Shown piece after piece: positions 34,571 through 46,940 of a stretch of DNA of 64,000 nt (positions are counted from its first letter, which is position 1; each line of letters begins with the position of its first letter). The position numbers were made by a program, and so were the translations under genes. The stretch is taken from assembly GCA_024803745.1 (NCBI GenBank), contig JANJXV010000016.1:39041001-39105000 (forward strand). Direction: 5' to 3'. The DNA is from Megascapheus bottae (taxonomy: Eukaryota > Chordata > Mammalia > Rodentia > Geomyidae). The notes beneath the pieces were generated by a model, which ran no database searches, was not told the DNA's origin, and worked only from the letters and a program-made list of their open reading frames with translations.

Positions 34571-35909
34571 GTAAGTTCAGAGGTTCAGAGTTTCCATGAG
34601 AATGGAATGGAGCAAGAGCACACAGAGAGAATCATTAAATTGCAGAGTTAGTTTGGCTGGTATTGGTTGCATAACTAAATTGAACAACAACCTAACAATC
34701 CAAAATGACACCACTACAAAATAGTATATGGTCACTAGATTTACTTGTGAATGTTCACCTTAATGAAAAGAGAAGACTAAAATAATGGTTCTTATTTGCC
34801 TTCTGAAGACTTCTATGGTTCTAGTCAAACTTCCTATATTGAATTGATGCTGATAAGCAGTGGGTAAAATAATTTATAAGAATTAGTAAATTAAGAGCTC
34901 TTGATCCACTTATATATTACCTGCAAGAACTAAAAAAAATGTAACTTCACAACTTAATGTACTGAAATTTATTTCAAATCGTACAAAATTCTGATTTGGT
35001 TTTATTATTGCCCTTAATTTACCTAATATTAAGGTTGAATAATTGCAGCATGCATAGATAAAGGCTTTCTACTTGGAATTGATTTCTTCAGGTTTTGATT
35101 CTAAAATATCATCAGCTTGCATACTCCTCCCCTTACTCTTTTATATTCCTTCTCTGATATTCTACACTAGAAATTTTTCTTCGCAGTTGTACAGTTGTAC
35201 AAAGAAACTGCTATGTATAATTTCATGTAAGTTGATTTGGGAATTCTGTCACCTTCAGTGAGTTCTTCCAAAATACAATTTTTTCCAATAAAAAAAAGAA
35301 TTAGTAAATTAATCTCTACCAAGTTTAGACTATTCAGCTATTGAATGACTTTTTGTCCCTGGCAAGAAAACCACTGAAAAGAAAAATTACTTATTTTCAA
35401 TATGAGCATTATGTATTAGATACTGCATATGCACATATAATGCATGCTTCTATAATATAAATTCATGTTTGTATGAATATGAGAGGCTAGCTGAAAGAAT
35501 TTTGATCTTGCATGGTTGATTGTTCATTATTTTTTCAAGAGTTTTCTTATGAGGGACTACACATACACAGGAATAGACATGCCACATTTACATAAATAAC
35601 AATATATTTATGTGCACTTAGAGACATATAGAGATATATAGACTACATTCACGTACACAAACACCCCACGTGTACATGTCTAACTTATGTTACATACACA
35701 CATTAATTTATGCAGTTAGATCAGGCTTCAGATCTGTTTAAAGAATGAACTATCAGGTTTTGCGATTTTGAGTCTTGTGATACGGCATGTATTTGCCTGA
35801 CAGTTGACATTTCCATGCTTGTCTTGTTCATCTAACTTTCTGAGCAAAAGAGCAACAGTGTAACAATTTTTCTAAATGCAAATTCTAATGCTCTCCTTTC
35901 ATTTCTTAG
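34571..35909 (+). other. CDH7: CDH7 intron 8 (1,339 bp)
   Basis: Short AT-rich GT-AG intron with no mobile element that I recognise. Confidence 0.85.
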
Positions 35910-36031
35910 AGAACCCCTCTCAGGTAGGAAGAGGCTACGTGGCCATCACCATTCTCGACATTAATGACAATGCGCCGGAATTTGCCATGGACTATGAGAC
36001 GACAGTCTGCGAAAATGCCCAGCCGGGGCAG
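35910..36031 (+). CDS. CDH7: CDH7 exon 9 (122 bp): EC4-EC5 junction
   Basis: Acceptor TTTCTTAG at 35902-35909; donor GTAGGAG at 36032. It encodes the end of EC4 ([12 protein letters not shown]), the calcium linker [11 protein letters not shown] and the first strand of EC5 ([13 protein letters not shown]). The Cys in VCEN is conserved among type II cadherins and is followed by EC5. The exon ends on a codon boundary. An internal CAG|GTAGGA at 35921-35929 duplicates the true donor CAG|GTAGGA at 36029-36037; using it would cut 108 bases (36 codons) in frame and remove the calcium linker. Confidence 0.95.
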
Positions 36032-36685
36032 GTAGGAGCCTCGCAGCTTCGCTCTCTTTGCTTTTGATTTCCTTTAAATCATGCAGCAGCAGTGCCTTTG
36101 AAATCTTCCAGCTTTAAGTGAGCCTACCATCAACTTGTTTCAATAAAGCTAATGCTTTGATGTGTTGCACAAACTAATATTAAAGGAACTTTCAAATTCT
36201 GCTTTAATTGAGTGGTGAAAATTCCCGAGGAAGAGAAGACAAGATATTACTTAAGTCCTGTTAAATGCTGAAGGGCACGGATTTCTTTCAGGAGAAATAT
36301 AGCATATTAACCGAGGCTGTTTGCCCACATGCCATGGCACAGCTTTAAATACCTTGAAGTTTTAAGAATGAAGTACTGTGCATCCGTTTGGCTGGCTCCT
36401 CTGTGTGGTTGGGTGTCTGTCATGTTTGTTAGGAGGTCTAATCAATTGCTGCAGCTTGTTTCTGAGGTTCACAAAAGTAAGTTCAAACACAGGCTTTGAA
36501 AAGGCCATGGTTTGTTTATCTCAGCCCTGTTGTAGATTGGGTTCACATCGGTAGACTGGATTCATTTCCTCTCACTCACTCAGGAAGATGACCTTTATTA
36601 TGCGCTGTGAAATCATTCTTCCTGCCTCAGAGGTTTTAGCAGAGCTCACCAACACGCCTCCCCCATTTTCTTTCCCTATCTCTAG
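36032..36685 (+). other. CDH7: CDH7 intron 9 (654 bp)
   Basis: Smallest intron here. It has no recognisable repeat, reads as unique and is somewhat less AT-rich near its 3' end, where a strong pyrimidine tract precedes the AG. Confidence 0.85.
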
Positions 36686-36803
36686 GTTATCCAGAAAATC
36701 AGTGCGGTAGATAAGGATGAGCCATCAAATGGGCACCAGTTCTACTTCAGCTTAGCAACAGAAGCCACCAACAACCACAACTTTTCACTGAAAGATAACA
36801 AAG
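36686..36803 (+). CDS. CDH7: CDH7 exon 10 (118 bp): EC5
   Basis: Acceptor CTATCTCTAG ending 36685; donor GTAAAG at 36804. It starts on a codon boundary and ends with one base of an Asp codon. It encodes VIQKISAVDKDEPSNG, with the calcium-type DKDEP motif, then HQFYFSL and NNHNFSLKDNK. NFS is a potential N-glycosylation sequon. 118 bp matches exon 10 of type II cadherins. EC5 is the membrane-proximal ectodomain repeat and lacks the full set of calcium sites. Confidence 0.95.
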
Positions 36804-39542
36804 GTAAAGTGTGGTGTCTCCAGTGGAGAGCAAATGTGAAAGGCGCTGCAAGTAAGGTGCCTGTCTGTCTCCCTTAAGATGGCTGATTGTGGAATTTTTT
36901 TTTGTTTTTAATTGTTTTCTTTTGCTTTGTTTATTTGTTTTTGTTTTGCTTTTTGCTTTTTAAGAAACAGCAAGGACATTAATTTATAGAGCAATGAATA
37001 AAGATTACCTATAGATTTTTCTGTCATGAAGAAGCTACTATTCAAATGATCTTAGACCAAAAGCCAAATGGACCACCTAGAGAGCTAATTGCCTCTTTTA
37101 TTCTTATTTGTACACCATAGTATGGTCCAGGGATCTAATGCATTGAATAATAATTGTGAGACTTTAACAGAATCTGAAACATGAGAAAAAGGACTTGTGC
37201 TTTGCATATTTCAACTTTGATTTAATTGTATAAAAGGAGTATTTATTTTCATATGAAAATAAAAGTACCCGTGTAAACAACAATAGTTAAACCTTAATAT
37301 GGCTAAAGTAGAAAATAACTAAAGAAATTCCTCTCATACTTTCTTGCTTCAGTGTTAACCACTCTTAGCAATTTCCTAAATTTTCTTATAGAAACACTTT
37401 ATCAAATGCCAATAAATTGATTCTGATCTTGTTCAATAATACATATGGGTATTAACAAGGAACTTAAAATAATGCATCCATTAAAAGACTCTATTCACAT
37501 ATTTTATAGTTACAAACTCATCTATTAGGCTATTTTGAGATTCAAATTTCAAGGAGAAATGCTTCATTAGCTACATTCTTCCAGAAGATAGGGTTATGAA
37601 GTTACTGTCTTAAAGCCATTCTTTAGTACCCCTCTATATTGTAAACAAAAATTCCAAATTGGCATAAAAATTAAATATGGAAGAAGCATTTTTTTTCTGA
37701 TTCTGTTCTCTCATGGTGGCAGCACACTGTTGTCTCTTTAGTCATGGAAACGAGAGAGCCTGCTCTATGTACAGTAATCTCAGACCCTGACTTAAACTGT
37801 ACTTGGAAAACATTGTTCTTGGACATATCCCACACAAACACAGACTACAGGAGCTCCATGAGAAGAAAGTGACCACATGGCTCAAAGATCATAATCTGAT
37901 CCAGCCGTGATTGTTGATTGCTGTATATGTGTACAAAACCACTCCTCAGCTGCATCTGCCCAGTGGCACAGCTGGTAGCTTAGAGGGAAGAAGGCTGTCT
38001 TCCGTCTTGGGAAGCAAAGGCAGCATGTTGTGAGTTTCATTACCATGTTCCTGAAGAGATAACATAAAAATTCTCTTCTCCACTGCTGGGTGCTTCAGCT
38101 CACGCTTGCTGGGTGTGTATATATGTGAGCTCGCACATGTACCTGAGCGCACTATTTTGATGTCTTTATATCTGCTGTGCTACATTAAAAACCAGCAACT
38201 TACAAATATCTTTGTAGGAGATTATACATACTTGCAGTACCTAACCCGGTGTTTATCGGCCTGTGTGTATCAAAAAGTGTATGCTCAGTCTATAAGCACC
38301 AACCTTTCCATGCTTAATTTTTCTGTATCTTTTCAAATCCACAAATTTCAAGGCAATAAGGTATACTTACCTAAAAAAAAAACAACACATCAGGAGCAAT
38401 CTGATAATCATTTTTATTCCTGTCTCATCTATGAATGCATTTAGTGTTTTTTCAACAGTCTACTCTGAACTTGCTGTGTTGTTTTGTTTGAGACAGAACT
38501 GATGCTTGCTCACTGTCATGCTACAATACCATAAATCAGCTCAAGGGAGTATTGGATAAGTGCTTTCTTTATTGCAAGGCAAATATACAAATGACTACAT
38601 ATTAAATGCATTATGATCTTGATCTGCTCTTTTTGCTTTATATCATTATTAAAGAACACCCCAAAATTTCTAATTATTTAAATAAGATGATGAGCTAAAA
38701 AGACTTAACAGTTCTTAAGGAATCTATTACCGATCTGGAAATCACAGATACATAAATCATTTTGTAAGCCTTGTAATTAATGTAATGGTATTTTATGAAA
38801 TCAAAGGATTAATCACTGAGTATAATGGCCTGTTTGTTATTAACAAAGGGTTTCCCAACTTGCTCTTAGGGAAAAAAGGAATATAGGTATATAATTTCTA
38901 AAAATATTATACCATAATTGCTCTGGTCTATACCCCTATTCAATAACTTGCTTCCTGTTAACATTTCAGTCGCTGAAGGAGCTGCAGGTGTGTATTACCT
39001 GAGGAAATCACTACCACTTTGTTTTTTACTCTGGCCATCACAATGAGATTGACTGGCTTATTTCCTAGCCTATATTCTCTACGCAAAGCATGACTGTATG
39101 TTCCATTTGAGTAAGAGGACATTCTTCATCTTGCACTTTTGTACATGCAGTTCGGAACTTGCCAAGGAAGGGGTGGCCCCTCAGGTTCCTTTGTATTTCA
39201 CTGAAGAAAAAAATTAACCCATTAATTGTGCTTTGAAACAGAAGATGAGTGAAATGGCCTACGTAGAAACTCTTGGTCAGTTTGCACCCACACGCTCAAT
39301 GAAATCTATTTAAGTGTCCACACTCCCGTGTCTTTTACAGTTGTTTCTCTGGGCTGTGCGCAATTGAACACAAATATCTAACCAGATCCCACCAATACCA
39401 TTCTGCCCAGGAAAATCTCAGGGAGAGAAATATGGATGAGCTGTCCCTGATTCACCAATCCAAGCCAACAGCCTGGCTGGAAGTGTGGAAAGGCCTCTTC
39501 CACCAGGAATCTCCTAAAACACCTTTGCTTTGTGTGCCTTAG
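36804..39542 (+). other. CDH7: CDH7 intron 10 (2,739 bp)
   Basis: A T-rich low-complexity run lies at 36894-36965. Otherwise the sequence looks unique, with no recognisable SINE or L1. Confidence 0.85.
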
Positions 39543-39794
39543 ACAACACGGCCTCGGTCCTCACCAGGAGAAATGGCTTCCGGAGACAGGAGCAATCCGT
39601 GTACTACCTGCCCATCTTCATCGTGGACAGCGGCTCACCTTCTCTCAGCAGCACCAACACGCTCACCATTCGCGTGTGTGACTGCGATGCCGATGGCGTG
39701 GCCCAGACCTGCAATGCCGAGGCCTATGTCCTGCCCGCCGGCCTCAGCACGGGAGCCCTGGTAGCCATCCTGGCCTGCGTCCTCACCTTGCTGG
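39543..39794 (+). CDS. CDH7: CDH7 exon 11 (252 bp): end of EC5 and start of membrane span
   Basis: Acceptor TGTGCCTTAG ending 39542; donor G|GTAAGG at 39795. It encodes [31 protein letters not shown], the strand [12 protein letters not shown] and the membrane-proximal segment with three conserved Cys ([15 protein letters not shown]). These pair or cap EC5 in classical cadherins. It then enters the hydrophobic segment [17 protein letters not shown], the first part of the single transmembrane helix, which continues in exon 12. 252 bp is the usual exon 11 size. It is visibly more GC-rich than exons 5-10. Confidence 0.95.
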
Positions 39795-39910
39795 GTAAGG
39801 GGTGCTGTTTCCAGGGTGGCTCTGACCGGGGGATGGAGAAGGTTTGGTGTCTATGTGGAAAGGCGCACGATCTAGTGGTGGTAGGACCCAGAATAAAAAG
39901 TGAAATGTGA

Positions 39911-40131
39911 AGGCCTGGGAATGTGGTTCAGTGGTGGTGTGAGCTTGCCTCCATGGATGAAGCCCTGGGTTGGATTCCTCAGTACCATATGCACAGGAAG
40001 AAAAAAAAATCTGGAAATGGCGAAATGGCACTGTGGTTCAAGGGGTAGAGCGCCACCAGCCTTAAGCACAGAAGCTCAGGGACAGTGCCCAGGCCCTGAA
40101 TTCAAGTCCAAGGACTGACAAAAAAAAAAGT
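39911..40131 (+). repeat. IDL-Geo-type dimeric SINE (older)
   Basis: Left half with tggttcagtggtggtgtgag and gggttggattcc B box, an internal A-rich linker (aagaaaaaaaaat), Geo right half (ggcactgtggttcaagg) and an A tail. It is more diverged than the others and lies just past the exon 11 donor. Confidence 0.8.
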
Positions 40132-40214
40132 GGTACATAGAATAGAATGACATCAAATGTATGTCCCGAAACAACAGCGAACAGCGAAGAGGCATGCTTT
40201 GTGCTTTGGATTGA

Positions 40215-40313
40215 GTTTTTTTCATATATTTTTATTGTAATTAATAAAAGGGCTACATTATATACTCAGCAGATAGAAGGTACATTACTTCACAAATATT
40301 GATTCGCTTTCTC
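40215..40313 (-). mobile_element. L1 3' end fragment
   Basis: The reverse complement matches the last 95 bases of the L1 at 2104-4322 (caccttctatctg.., attaattacaataaaaa). Possible target duplication TGGATTGA at 40207-40214 and 40314-40321. Confidence 0.72.
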
Positions 40314-40600
40314 TGGATTGATTTTTTTAAAGCTGTGTTACTGTAATTTCTTTGCTTCAGAATACTCGAATCTAGATATTCTAGATTAGAAGAAAATGTT
40401 ATCGTGTTTCCATTATTTTCTTATTTTAGAAAGTATGGCCTTATGATCAACCTTAATTGTGAATTGTAAAATCCCACTACAGATTCTGAAGAACGGGTAA
40501 CACAGCTGATTGTATTTCTCATGATTATTTTCTCATCTGGTTAAACAAGATTTAACCTTCTTAGAGTGTAGTTCTGTAAAAGATTATGCTGCACCCTTTT

Positions 40601-40712
40601 TTCACTTTTTTAAAAATTGTGTTTTATTGTCAGGGTGACATACGGAGGGGTTACAGTTACATTCACCAGTAATGGGTACATTGATACCACTTCTTATATT
40701 TTTCTCCCTATA
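40601..40712 (-). mobile_element. L1-like 3' end, second family
   Basis: Shares tttattgtcagggtgacata and ggaggggttacagttacatt with 30845-30936. Near-perfect 12-base target duplication CTGCACCCTTTT at 40589-40600 and CTGCATCCTTTT at 40713-40724. Confidence 0.7.
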
Positions 40713-40954
40713 CTGCATCCTTTTAAAACTTGAGAGACATCTGATCTGGCCCTGCAGAAACAGGTTTATCCCAAACCTGTCTCCTTCATTGTGTTGCCTC
40801 AGGTAGCAAGGACAAGCAACAGGTCAGCTGGTAACCCAAGTTGATGCTGTTTCCTTAGGACTTGATGGAATTAGCAAAACCATGGATAACCTATTCTAGC
40901 AAAAGTAGCCTTTGGAATGGAAGTGAACTGTTATGTGATATTTAAACACTGGAT

Positions 40955-41112
40955 TTGTGCTGGGTTACTGGGACATTAAGTCTGAGGATCAGAGCTCACA
41001 CACAACCTGGACAGAAAAGTCTGTTAGATTCTAATCTCCAATTAACCAGCAAAAAGTCAACAATGGTCATATAACTCAAGTGGCTCTAGGCTGAAGCCCT
41101 GGACTGACACAC
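40955..41112 (+). repeat. 7SL/Geo composite SINE, fragment
   Basis: Order is preserved: tctgaggatcagagctca, ctaatctccaattaaccagc, ataactcaagtggctctagg. It is truncated at both ends. Confidence 0.65.
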
Positions 41113-41214
41113 TTATGACCCAGTTTTTTGGAGCTAAATAAGCCACTATTTCTACCTCCACGGTATACTATATCTACACAAAGGAAATCACTGCTAGCTT
41201 GTGCATATCTACTT

Positions 41215-41340
41215 AGTTGTCTTAAAGTGGCAAATAATGGGAACAAGTATCATAAGGTTGTTGTGAAAATTAAGTGACATAATTCTTATAAAGGACTGGA
41301 TGTCTACCGCATAGTATAGACTTTAAGTGTTATTGATGAA
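41215..41340 (+). repeat. MIR relic
   Basis: The run aataatgggaacaagtatca, then aggttgttgtgaaaattaag and tgacataattcttataaagg follows the conserved MIR order (ataataatagtacctacc, gggttgttgtgaggattaaa, tgagataatgcatgtaaagc). Confidence 0.72.
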
Positions 41341-41590
41341 GTCAGCAGCCTTACTCTATTAAACAGGCGAAGACCTAGTTAGGAGTACATTGATAATAGT
41401 CTCATAGAAATGGAAGTTATTATCTTCAATAACTTCAGCTGAACAAATAAATCTAGATGAATATAATTAAATTGTTGTTCTTATTTTTCCCACAGAGCTT
41501 TACACAGGTGATAGAAACCTCAGACATTCATGAAAAATGACAAGTAATTCCCAGTTAACGCCTGATTAGAATATAAGTGGACAGAGTAAT

Positions 41591-41778
41591 TTGACCACAG
41601 GCTCACCCCTGTAATCCTGGGTACTCAGGAGAGCTGAGGATCATGTATCAAAGCTAGCTGGAGACTCTTCTCTTCAATAAACTAGTGAGAAAAAGCCAGA
41701 AATGACACTGTGACTCAAGTGATAGAGAGCAAGAAGAGGCTTAGGGACAGTACCCAGAGTTCAAGTCCCAGAACTGGC
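41591..41778 (+). repeat. 7SL-left/Geo-right composite SINE
   Basis: 7SL-like ctcacccctgtaatcctggg, a linker with ctcttcaataaac, then a Geo-like right half. It runs into a GAGAGC tandem array. Confidence 0.72.
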
Positions 41779-41838
41779 AGAGAAGAAGAGAGCGAGAGAG
41801 CAAGAGAGTGAGAGAGCAAGAGAGCGAGAGTGAGAGAT
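41779..41838. repeat. Purine (GAGAGC/GAGAGT)n tandem repeat
   Basis: About 60 bases of GA-rich units with periodic C or T, grown from the SINE tail. Confidence 0.9.
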
Positions 41839-44092
41839 CCAAAGTGGAGAACTTTGTTATTGATTTTCTGGCCTCCAAAAAAATAAAAGCAAGCATGAAA
41901 ACTGCATACATTCACTTTATAGTAACAGAGTAACCTACTTAAGATTTTTAATTTCCTTCACATTCAAAATGGACCGTCTTTACTTTTCAAGCCTAGAGTG
42001 AGTTAAAGGAGGTGGCACTGATCAAGATGCACTGTATTGATAAACTGCTTTGAGAAACGACACCTCTATTATACAGTTACTCAAAGATAATAAAAAATTA
42101 AAACCGCAAAGAGTGAGAGAAGAGTTAGAAGGTATACTGAATATTTTTAAGATGTAACCAGTTTATCCTAAGCAACATCAATAAAAGAGAACTAAAAGAA
42201 GATAAAATTGTACTGGCCACATGCCATTATAGAAATAATTGAATTTTAATTTTGAATCCTGTTTGTCTGTTGAAGCCTGAATATCTTATTTCAATTGTAG
42301 TAATAGTGTCAAATATGATTGTGGGGTCCTTTTCAGTTGTGTCTTTTAGTTAATAATCACTTAGTTGGAAATGGTGACACTGATTAAAATACATTGTAGT
42401 CATAAACTGATGTACTGAATTTAAACCTCTTTGTATATTTATTTCAATATAAAATCATCATTACCAACAGCATCATCATTATCATCATCATTTGTCAATG
42501 AAATCCATTTCAGTATAATTTACTATACATCATTCTTCCTCATATTTAAGTCTGTATGTTAGGATACTTACCTTTCATCAGACTTGAGAATGTCTGTCAA
42601 ATATCAGATAAGTGTGACTCTTGTTTCTATTAAACTCCAACATTTTTGTTTAAATATTTACCAATTAGAAACAAATTTTAAAATCTAAGGAACACATTTT
42701 GTTCCTTATATTTAACTCATTTTTGAAAGTTCTTATTATGTCAAATGAAAACACAGCCTCAAGACCAGGACAGTTTTGAAGCAGAGATGCCTGCTTCCAT
42801 GTCTACTCTGATGTTATGCAACTGACAGTGTGTCTCCATTCAGCTCATTCAGTTTTTATTTCCTATCCTATGAGAGGTAACAGCTGAGTATGATGTGTTA
42901 CATTCATTTGTGTCTGCCTTCACATGGTAGGTACAAAAGACAATACACAGTAAGATGCAGAAGGAGTTCCCCTCCTGGCATGGGACTGCTTTTCCATGAA
43001 CCAACAGCTCACTCTTCTTAACACCTCTTCTCTGTAGATGCAAGTGGGAGAATTTTAACTCAAATCTTTTTAAATTTCCATACAAATACTACAAGGAAAC
43101 AAATAATGGGAAGCTTTGGGACATGGTAAGGAAGAATTTGAAATTCAAGTTCAACTAAGGATGCTTCTTAGGAAGCCTATTGATTTTGGAGTTTTAAAAT
43201 TGGAATACACATGACTTACATGACAAGATTGTGTTCCCTTTATATGACACATCAGAATGACTTGTAACTTGACAGTAAGTGATTCACTGAAGATCCCAGA
43301 ATGTTAACACGAGAAGGCATCCAAAAATATATAAATATATCAGCCCTACTCTAAAATTGGCACTTCAGGAGGAAAGGGCTGTAGAGAGAAGTTTGGTGAT
43401 TTCAAGAGTTCATTCAAGTTACAGGCCACACGAATCAGATGGAAGATCTTTTTATTCACTACTGCTGATTTGGGAACAAATCAAACAGCAAATGATCATT
43501 CTGTGCTACTAGCACATATAAGGTTTTATTTCTCCAGAATGAGTATTCTTTACTTCTGCAGGGGGACTTGCCGACAGTCCTCTTCTGACATTTTTTTCTT
43601 TTCTAACTTTATGGGTGTTGTCCTGTTCTAATTTCATTCAAAATCTGTTGCTCTTAATACCCTCTAAATTTCCTGTACACCTTAATACTCTAAATGAAGG
43701 TGATGACCCCCCAAAAATAGAATGGGGGATTTCATTTGGAAATAAAAATGCAGCTTGAAAGACAGAATGACATTTTTTTCTGTGTAGAAACTATTCTTGC
43801 ATCTACTGCAAGGTGTTCTCATATTCTAAATCATTAACAAAAATTCTATCAGCTAGCTAATATAACACTGATTTAATTATTTTATCATAATTACATATTT
43901 GTTAATATGTATAGTAATTTTTCCAATAGACAAAAAATTAAAGAAACATAATTGTATGAATTACTGACACATTAAATGATAACTTTAAAGAACATAGTAG
44001 AGATAATTTCAGATTCAGTACTGAAATTGTACATCCAGAAAAGTACAGAAGAAGATAATTTATGTTGATACAGAATTAAAAAGATTTGATGA

Positions 44093-44349
44093 GAGCCAGG
44101 CATGGTAGCTCATGCCTATAATCCTAACTACTCATGAGGCTGACATCTGAGGATCATGGTTCACTGCCAGCCTGGGCACTAAAGTCCATGAGAATCTTAT
44201 CTCCAATTAACTCCCCCCCACACACATACACCGGAAGTGTGGCTATGACTCAAATGGTAGGGTGGTAGCCTTGAACTGAAGAGCTCAGGGACAACATCAG
44301 ACCCAGAATTCAAGTCCCTTGACATACAAAAAATAAAAATTAAAAAAAT
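44093..44349 (+). repeat. 7SL-left/Geo-right composite SINE
   Basis: Well preserved: gagccaggcatggtagctca head, ctccaattaactcccc linker, ccggaagtgtggc right half and an A-rich tail. Target duplication AAAGATTTGATGA at 44080-44092 and AAAGATTTAATGA at 44350-44362. Confidence 0.88.
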
Positions 44350-46528
44350 AAAGATTTAATGAATGGGTAAAGTTAATGAGAATAGGAAAATCTAATTTTC
44401 ACCCTCAGTTATAAAAGGGATATTTTAAAAAAAGTGGTTTTAGCACAAAAGAATAGGTGCACAAGTAAATTCTACTGTTCAAGAAACTGTATTATATAGA
44501 AAAAATATTTAATTATGGGAATGACCCTGAGAGAAAGATATTGTTAACACTTTTGGTAGGAAATTAAGCCTTACAAACTCAAGCTTTAAGATTAATAAAC
44601 TCATATAAAGTGGGCAAAAATATGCATTTTTGTAGACAATCATAGGTAGATTCTGCCGTAATACACAGGAAGATTTTTTTTTTCTGCTTACTAAAAAGGG
44701 CCATAGAATTTGCTAAATGACATTTTCTTATTTCCTATTTGGATTTCATATTCCAAGTAATTGAAGTCCTGTAACATACCTTTTATCTCGTTTCTCTTCA
44801 CACAAAGTTTCATAAACGGGTTTATTGAGGTGTTTATTCACTGTGTACAATTGTAGCTTTCCAAAGTTCCTGGGATAGGTGGGTTGACATTTAGCTATTA
44901 TATGGCTTTTCATTTTGCTTCCCTGAAGTCTGAACTTTATTTGGCTTCTTTTACTGTGGCTACTTATGATTATGTTCAACTAAAAAACAAGTTCTTGGTT
45001 TCATAAGTTACAGCAAATACTTATGTTGTAAAAACAGGCACACAATATAGTGAGACAAAGGACAAGGGCAAATCAATGCAACAGAAATACCCACAAGACA
45101 CTGTGTTGGAAAAGAATTTTACAACTGTAGGCTGGGGGAGCTGAGTCCACTAGGAGTGAAAGTATTTCTTGTGATCCATGATGGGAGAACATATTCACTT
45201 GGTAGTTCACTTGGTAATCCAAATAACAGAGAGCTAGACTACAGCTAGCTAATTTATGGAATAAGTGTGTTCCTGTGGCAGACAACCATGAAACAGAATG
45301 TATGGGAAATGAATCACATTTCCTAATCGCATACTATGAGCTGGACATTGCTTTATGTACATGTGATGAAAATATTTCTTGGCTTTCTGTGGTTATCTGT
45401 ACTTAGTCTATAAAAATACATATGTAATTTCAAGGATGCACCTCAGTTGTCTAATGTGAATGAGTGTCAGAGTCAGAGTTTCACACTTGCATGAGAAAGT
45501 TCTTGTTACTTTTCCATTTGTGTTTTCCAATTTAATGGTTACCTATGTCCTGGAAATACTAAAGGTCTGTAGCTGCTGCCACATTAGAGGTAAATGTGTC
45601 TTTGATCTGTTTCACATAACAACTTTATAATTTATTTCATTAATTCTGTGCATCTGCTTTAGAATATGCTCCAATTAATTTTGACCTTGTGAAGACACAC
45701 TAGAAACTATTTATTAACTGTGAGCACAAAATTTAATTATAAACAAAATATGACCTATGAATGTTTTTTAGGAAATAGTCATTGGGCTTAATTCTTAAAC
45801 TTAATTTAGATTTAAGCAAACAAATTCTGTTGTTTGTTTATATTAGTTGGAACAGACTCCTTGGGTCTAGGACAACAGGTGGGCAGTTCTAGACCTGGGT
45901 TGCTATGGAATCATTCAAAGCCACACAATGAAAAGGAGAAACCTTTTATGATACTTGTTTTAAGAAAAATAATTCATTAAACTTGTAGTTTAACTTTTAC
46001 ATCTGAAAACATGAAAATGATTATGTTTAATGCTTTTGCTTTACAAATCTCTAGTTCACACTCTTTGTTTTCTCAGAAGGTGTAACTTTGTACAGTATTT
46101 GTTCTGTCAAATAGCTGAAGTTAGTGATATCAGCAGAAATACAAAAGCCTGGGCAGTCTTCCTGCTTCCCACCTCTGTCCCTGCTCATTTTATTCTTATG
46201 ATGTTTTTTGGGTGTGAAATGTGTATGTGGCTTTTATATTTGCTTTGTTCAATTTTTCATTTTCTTAGTAAAGTAATAAAGTACTTTCTAAAAGCAAAAG
46301 TACTTTTAAAAAGTAAAAAAAATTACCTTACTAAGTAAACCAAGTAAAGAAAGTTACTCTACTTACTACGCTGCTTCTGCAGAAAATATTCTTCTTAACG
46401 CAGGGATTATCTCAATAGTCTCTCCAGGGAGCAGTTAAAAGGTGTTCTATGTAAAAGTTCAATTTAAAATTTTAGTTTTATGTGTGTTCACAGCATTAGA
46501 AATAATCTCATTATAATATTAAATTATC

Positions 46529-46747
46529 AGACCAGGGGTGTGGCCCTGAGTTGACCTAGCATGCATGACCCAGGTACAGAGCTGACCTAGCATGCATGAG
46601 ACCCTGGGTTTGATCCCTTGGCACCATATATATCGAAAAATGTAGAAGTGGTGCTGTGGCTTAAATGTTAGAGTGCTACCCTTGAGAAATCTCAAGGACA
46701 GTGCCCAGGCCCGGAGTCCAAGCCACTGGACTGGCAAAAAAAAAATG
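46529..46747 (+). repeat. IDL-Geo-type SINE with internal duplication
   Basis: tgacctagcatgcatga occurs twice (46552-46568 and 46583-46599) within the left half, lengthening it by about 31 bases. The right half and tail are normal. Short target duplication AATTATC at 46522-46528 and 46748-46754. Confidence 0.82.
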
Positions 46748-46886
46748 AATTATCTATGTTCCCAACCACTCTTTTCTTAGCTTTGAGCAATATTGGAAAA
46801 TGGGGAATATCTATAAGATATTGATATCCTTATATGTCCTATTAAAGTTCTTATTAACTATCATGACTGTGATTTTTAGACACAGC

Positions 46887-46925
<39 letters not shown>

Positions 46926-46940
46926 TACATGTGTGTGTAC
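46887..46940. repeat. (TA)n(CA)n plus inverted (TG) tract
   Basis: About 20 bases of TA, about 19 of CA, then acatacatgtgtgtgtac. The CA and TG arms are self-complementary. Confidence 0.9.

Noticed and set aside
39530..39910. Exon 11 read through its donor as a longer coding region
   Set aside because: The G|GTAAGG donor at 39794/39795 and in-phase join to exon 12 restore the transmembrane helix; the read-through tail is intron and SINE sequence.
46030..46338. 102-residue open frame in intron 11
   Set aside because: AT-rich, no family features, no splice sites supporting a cassette exon.
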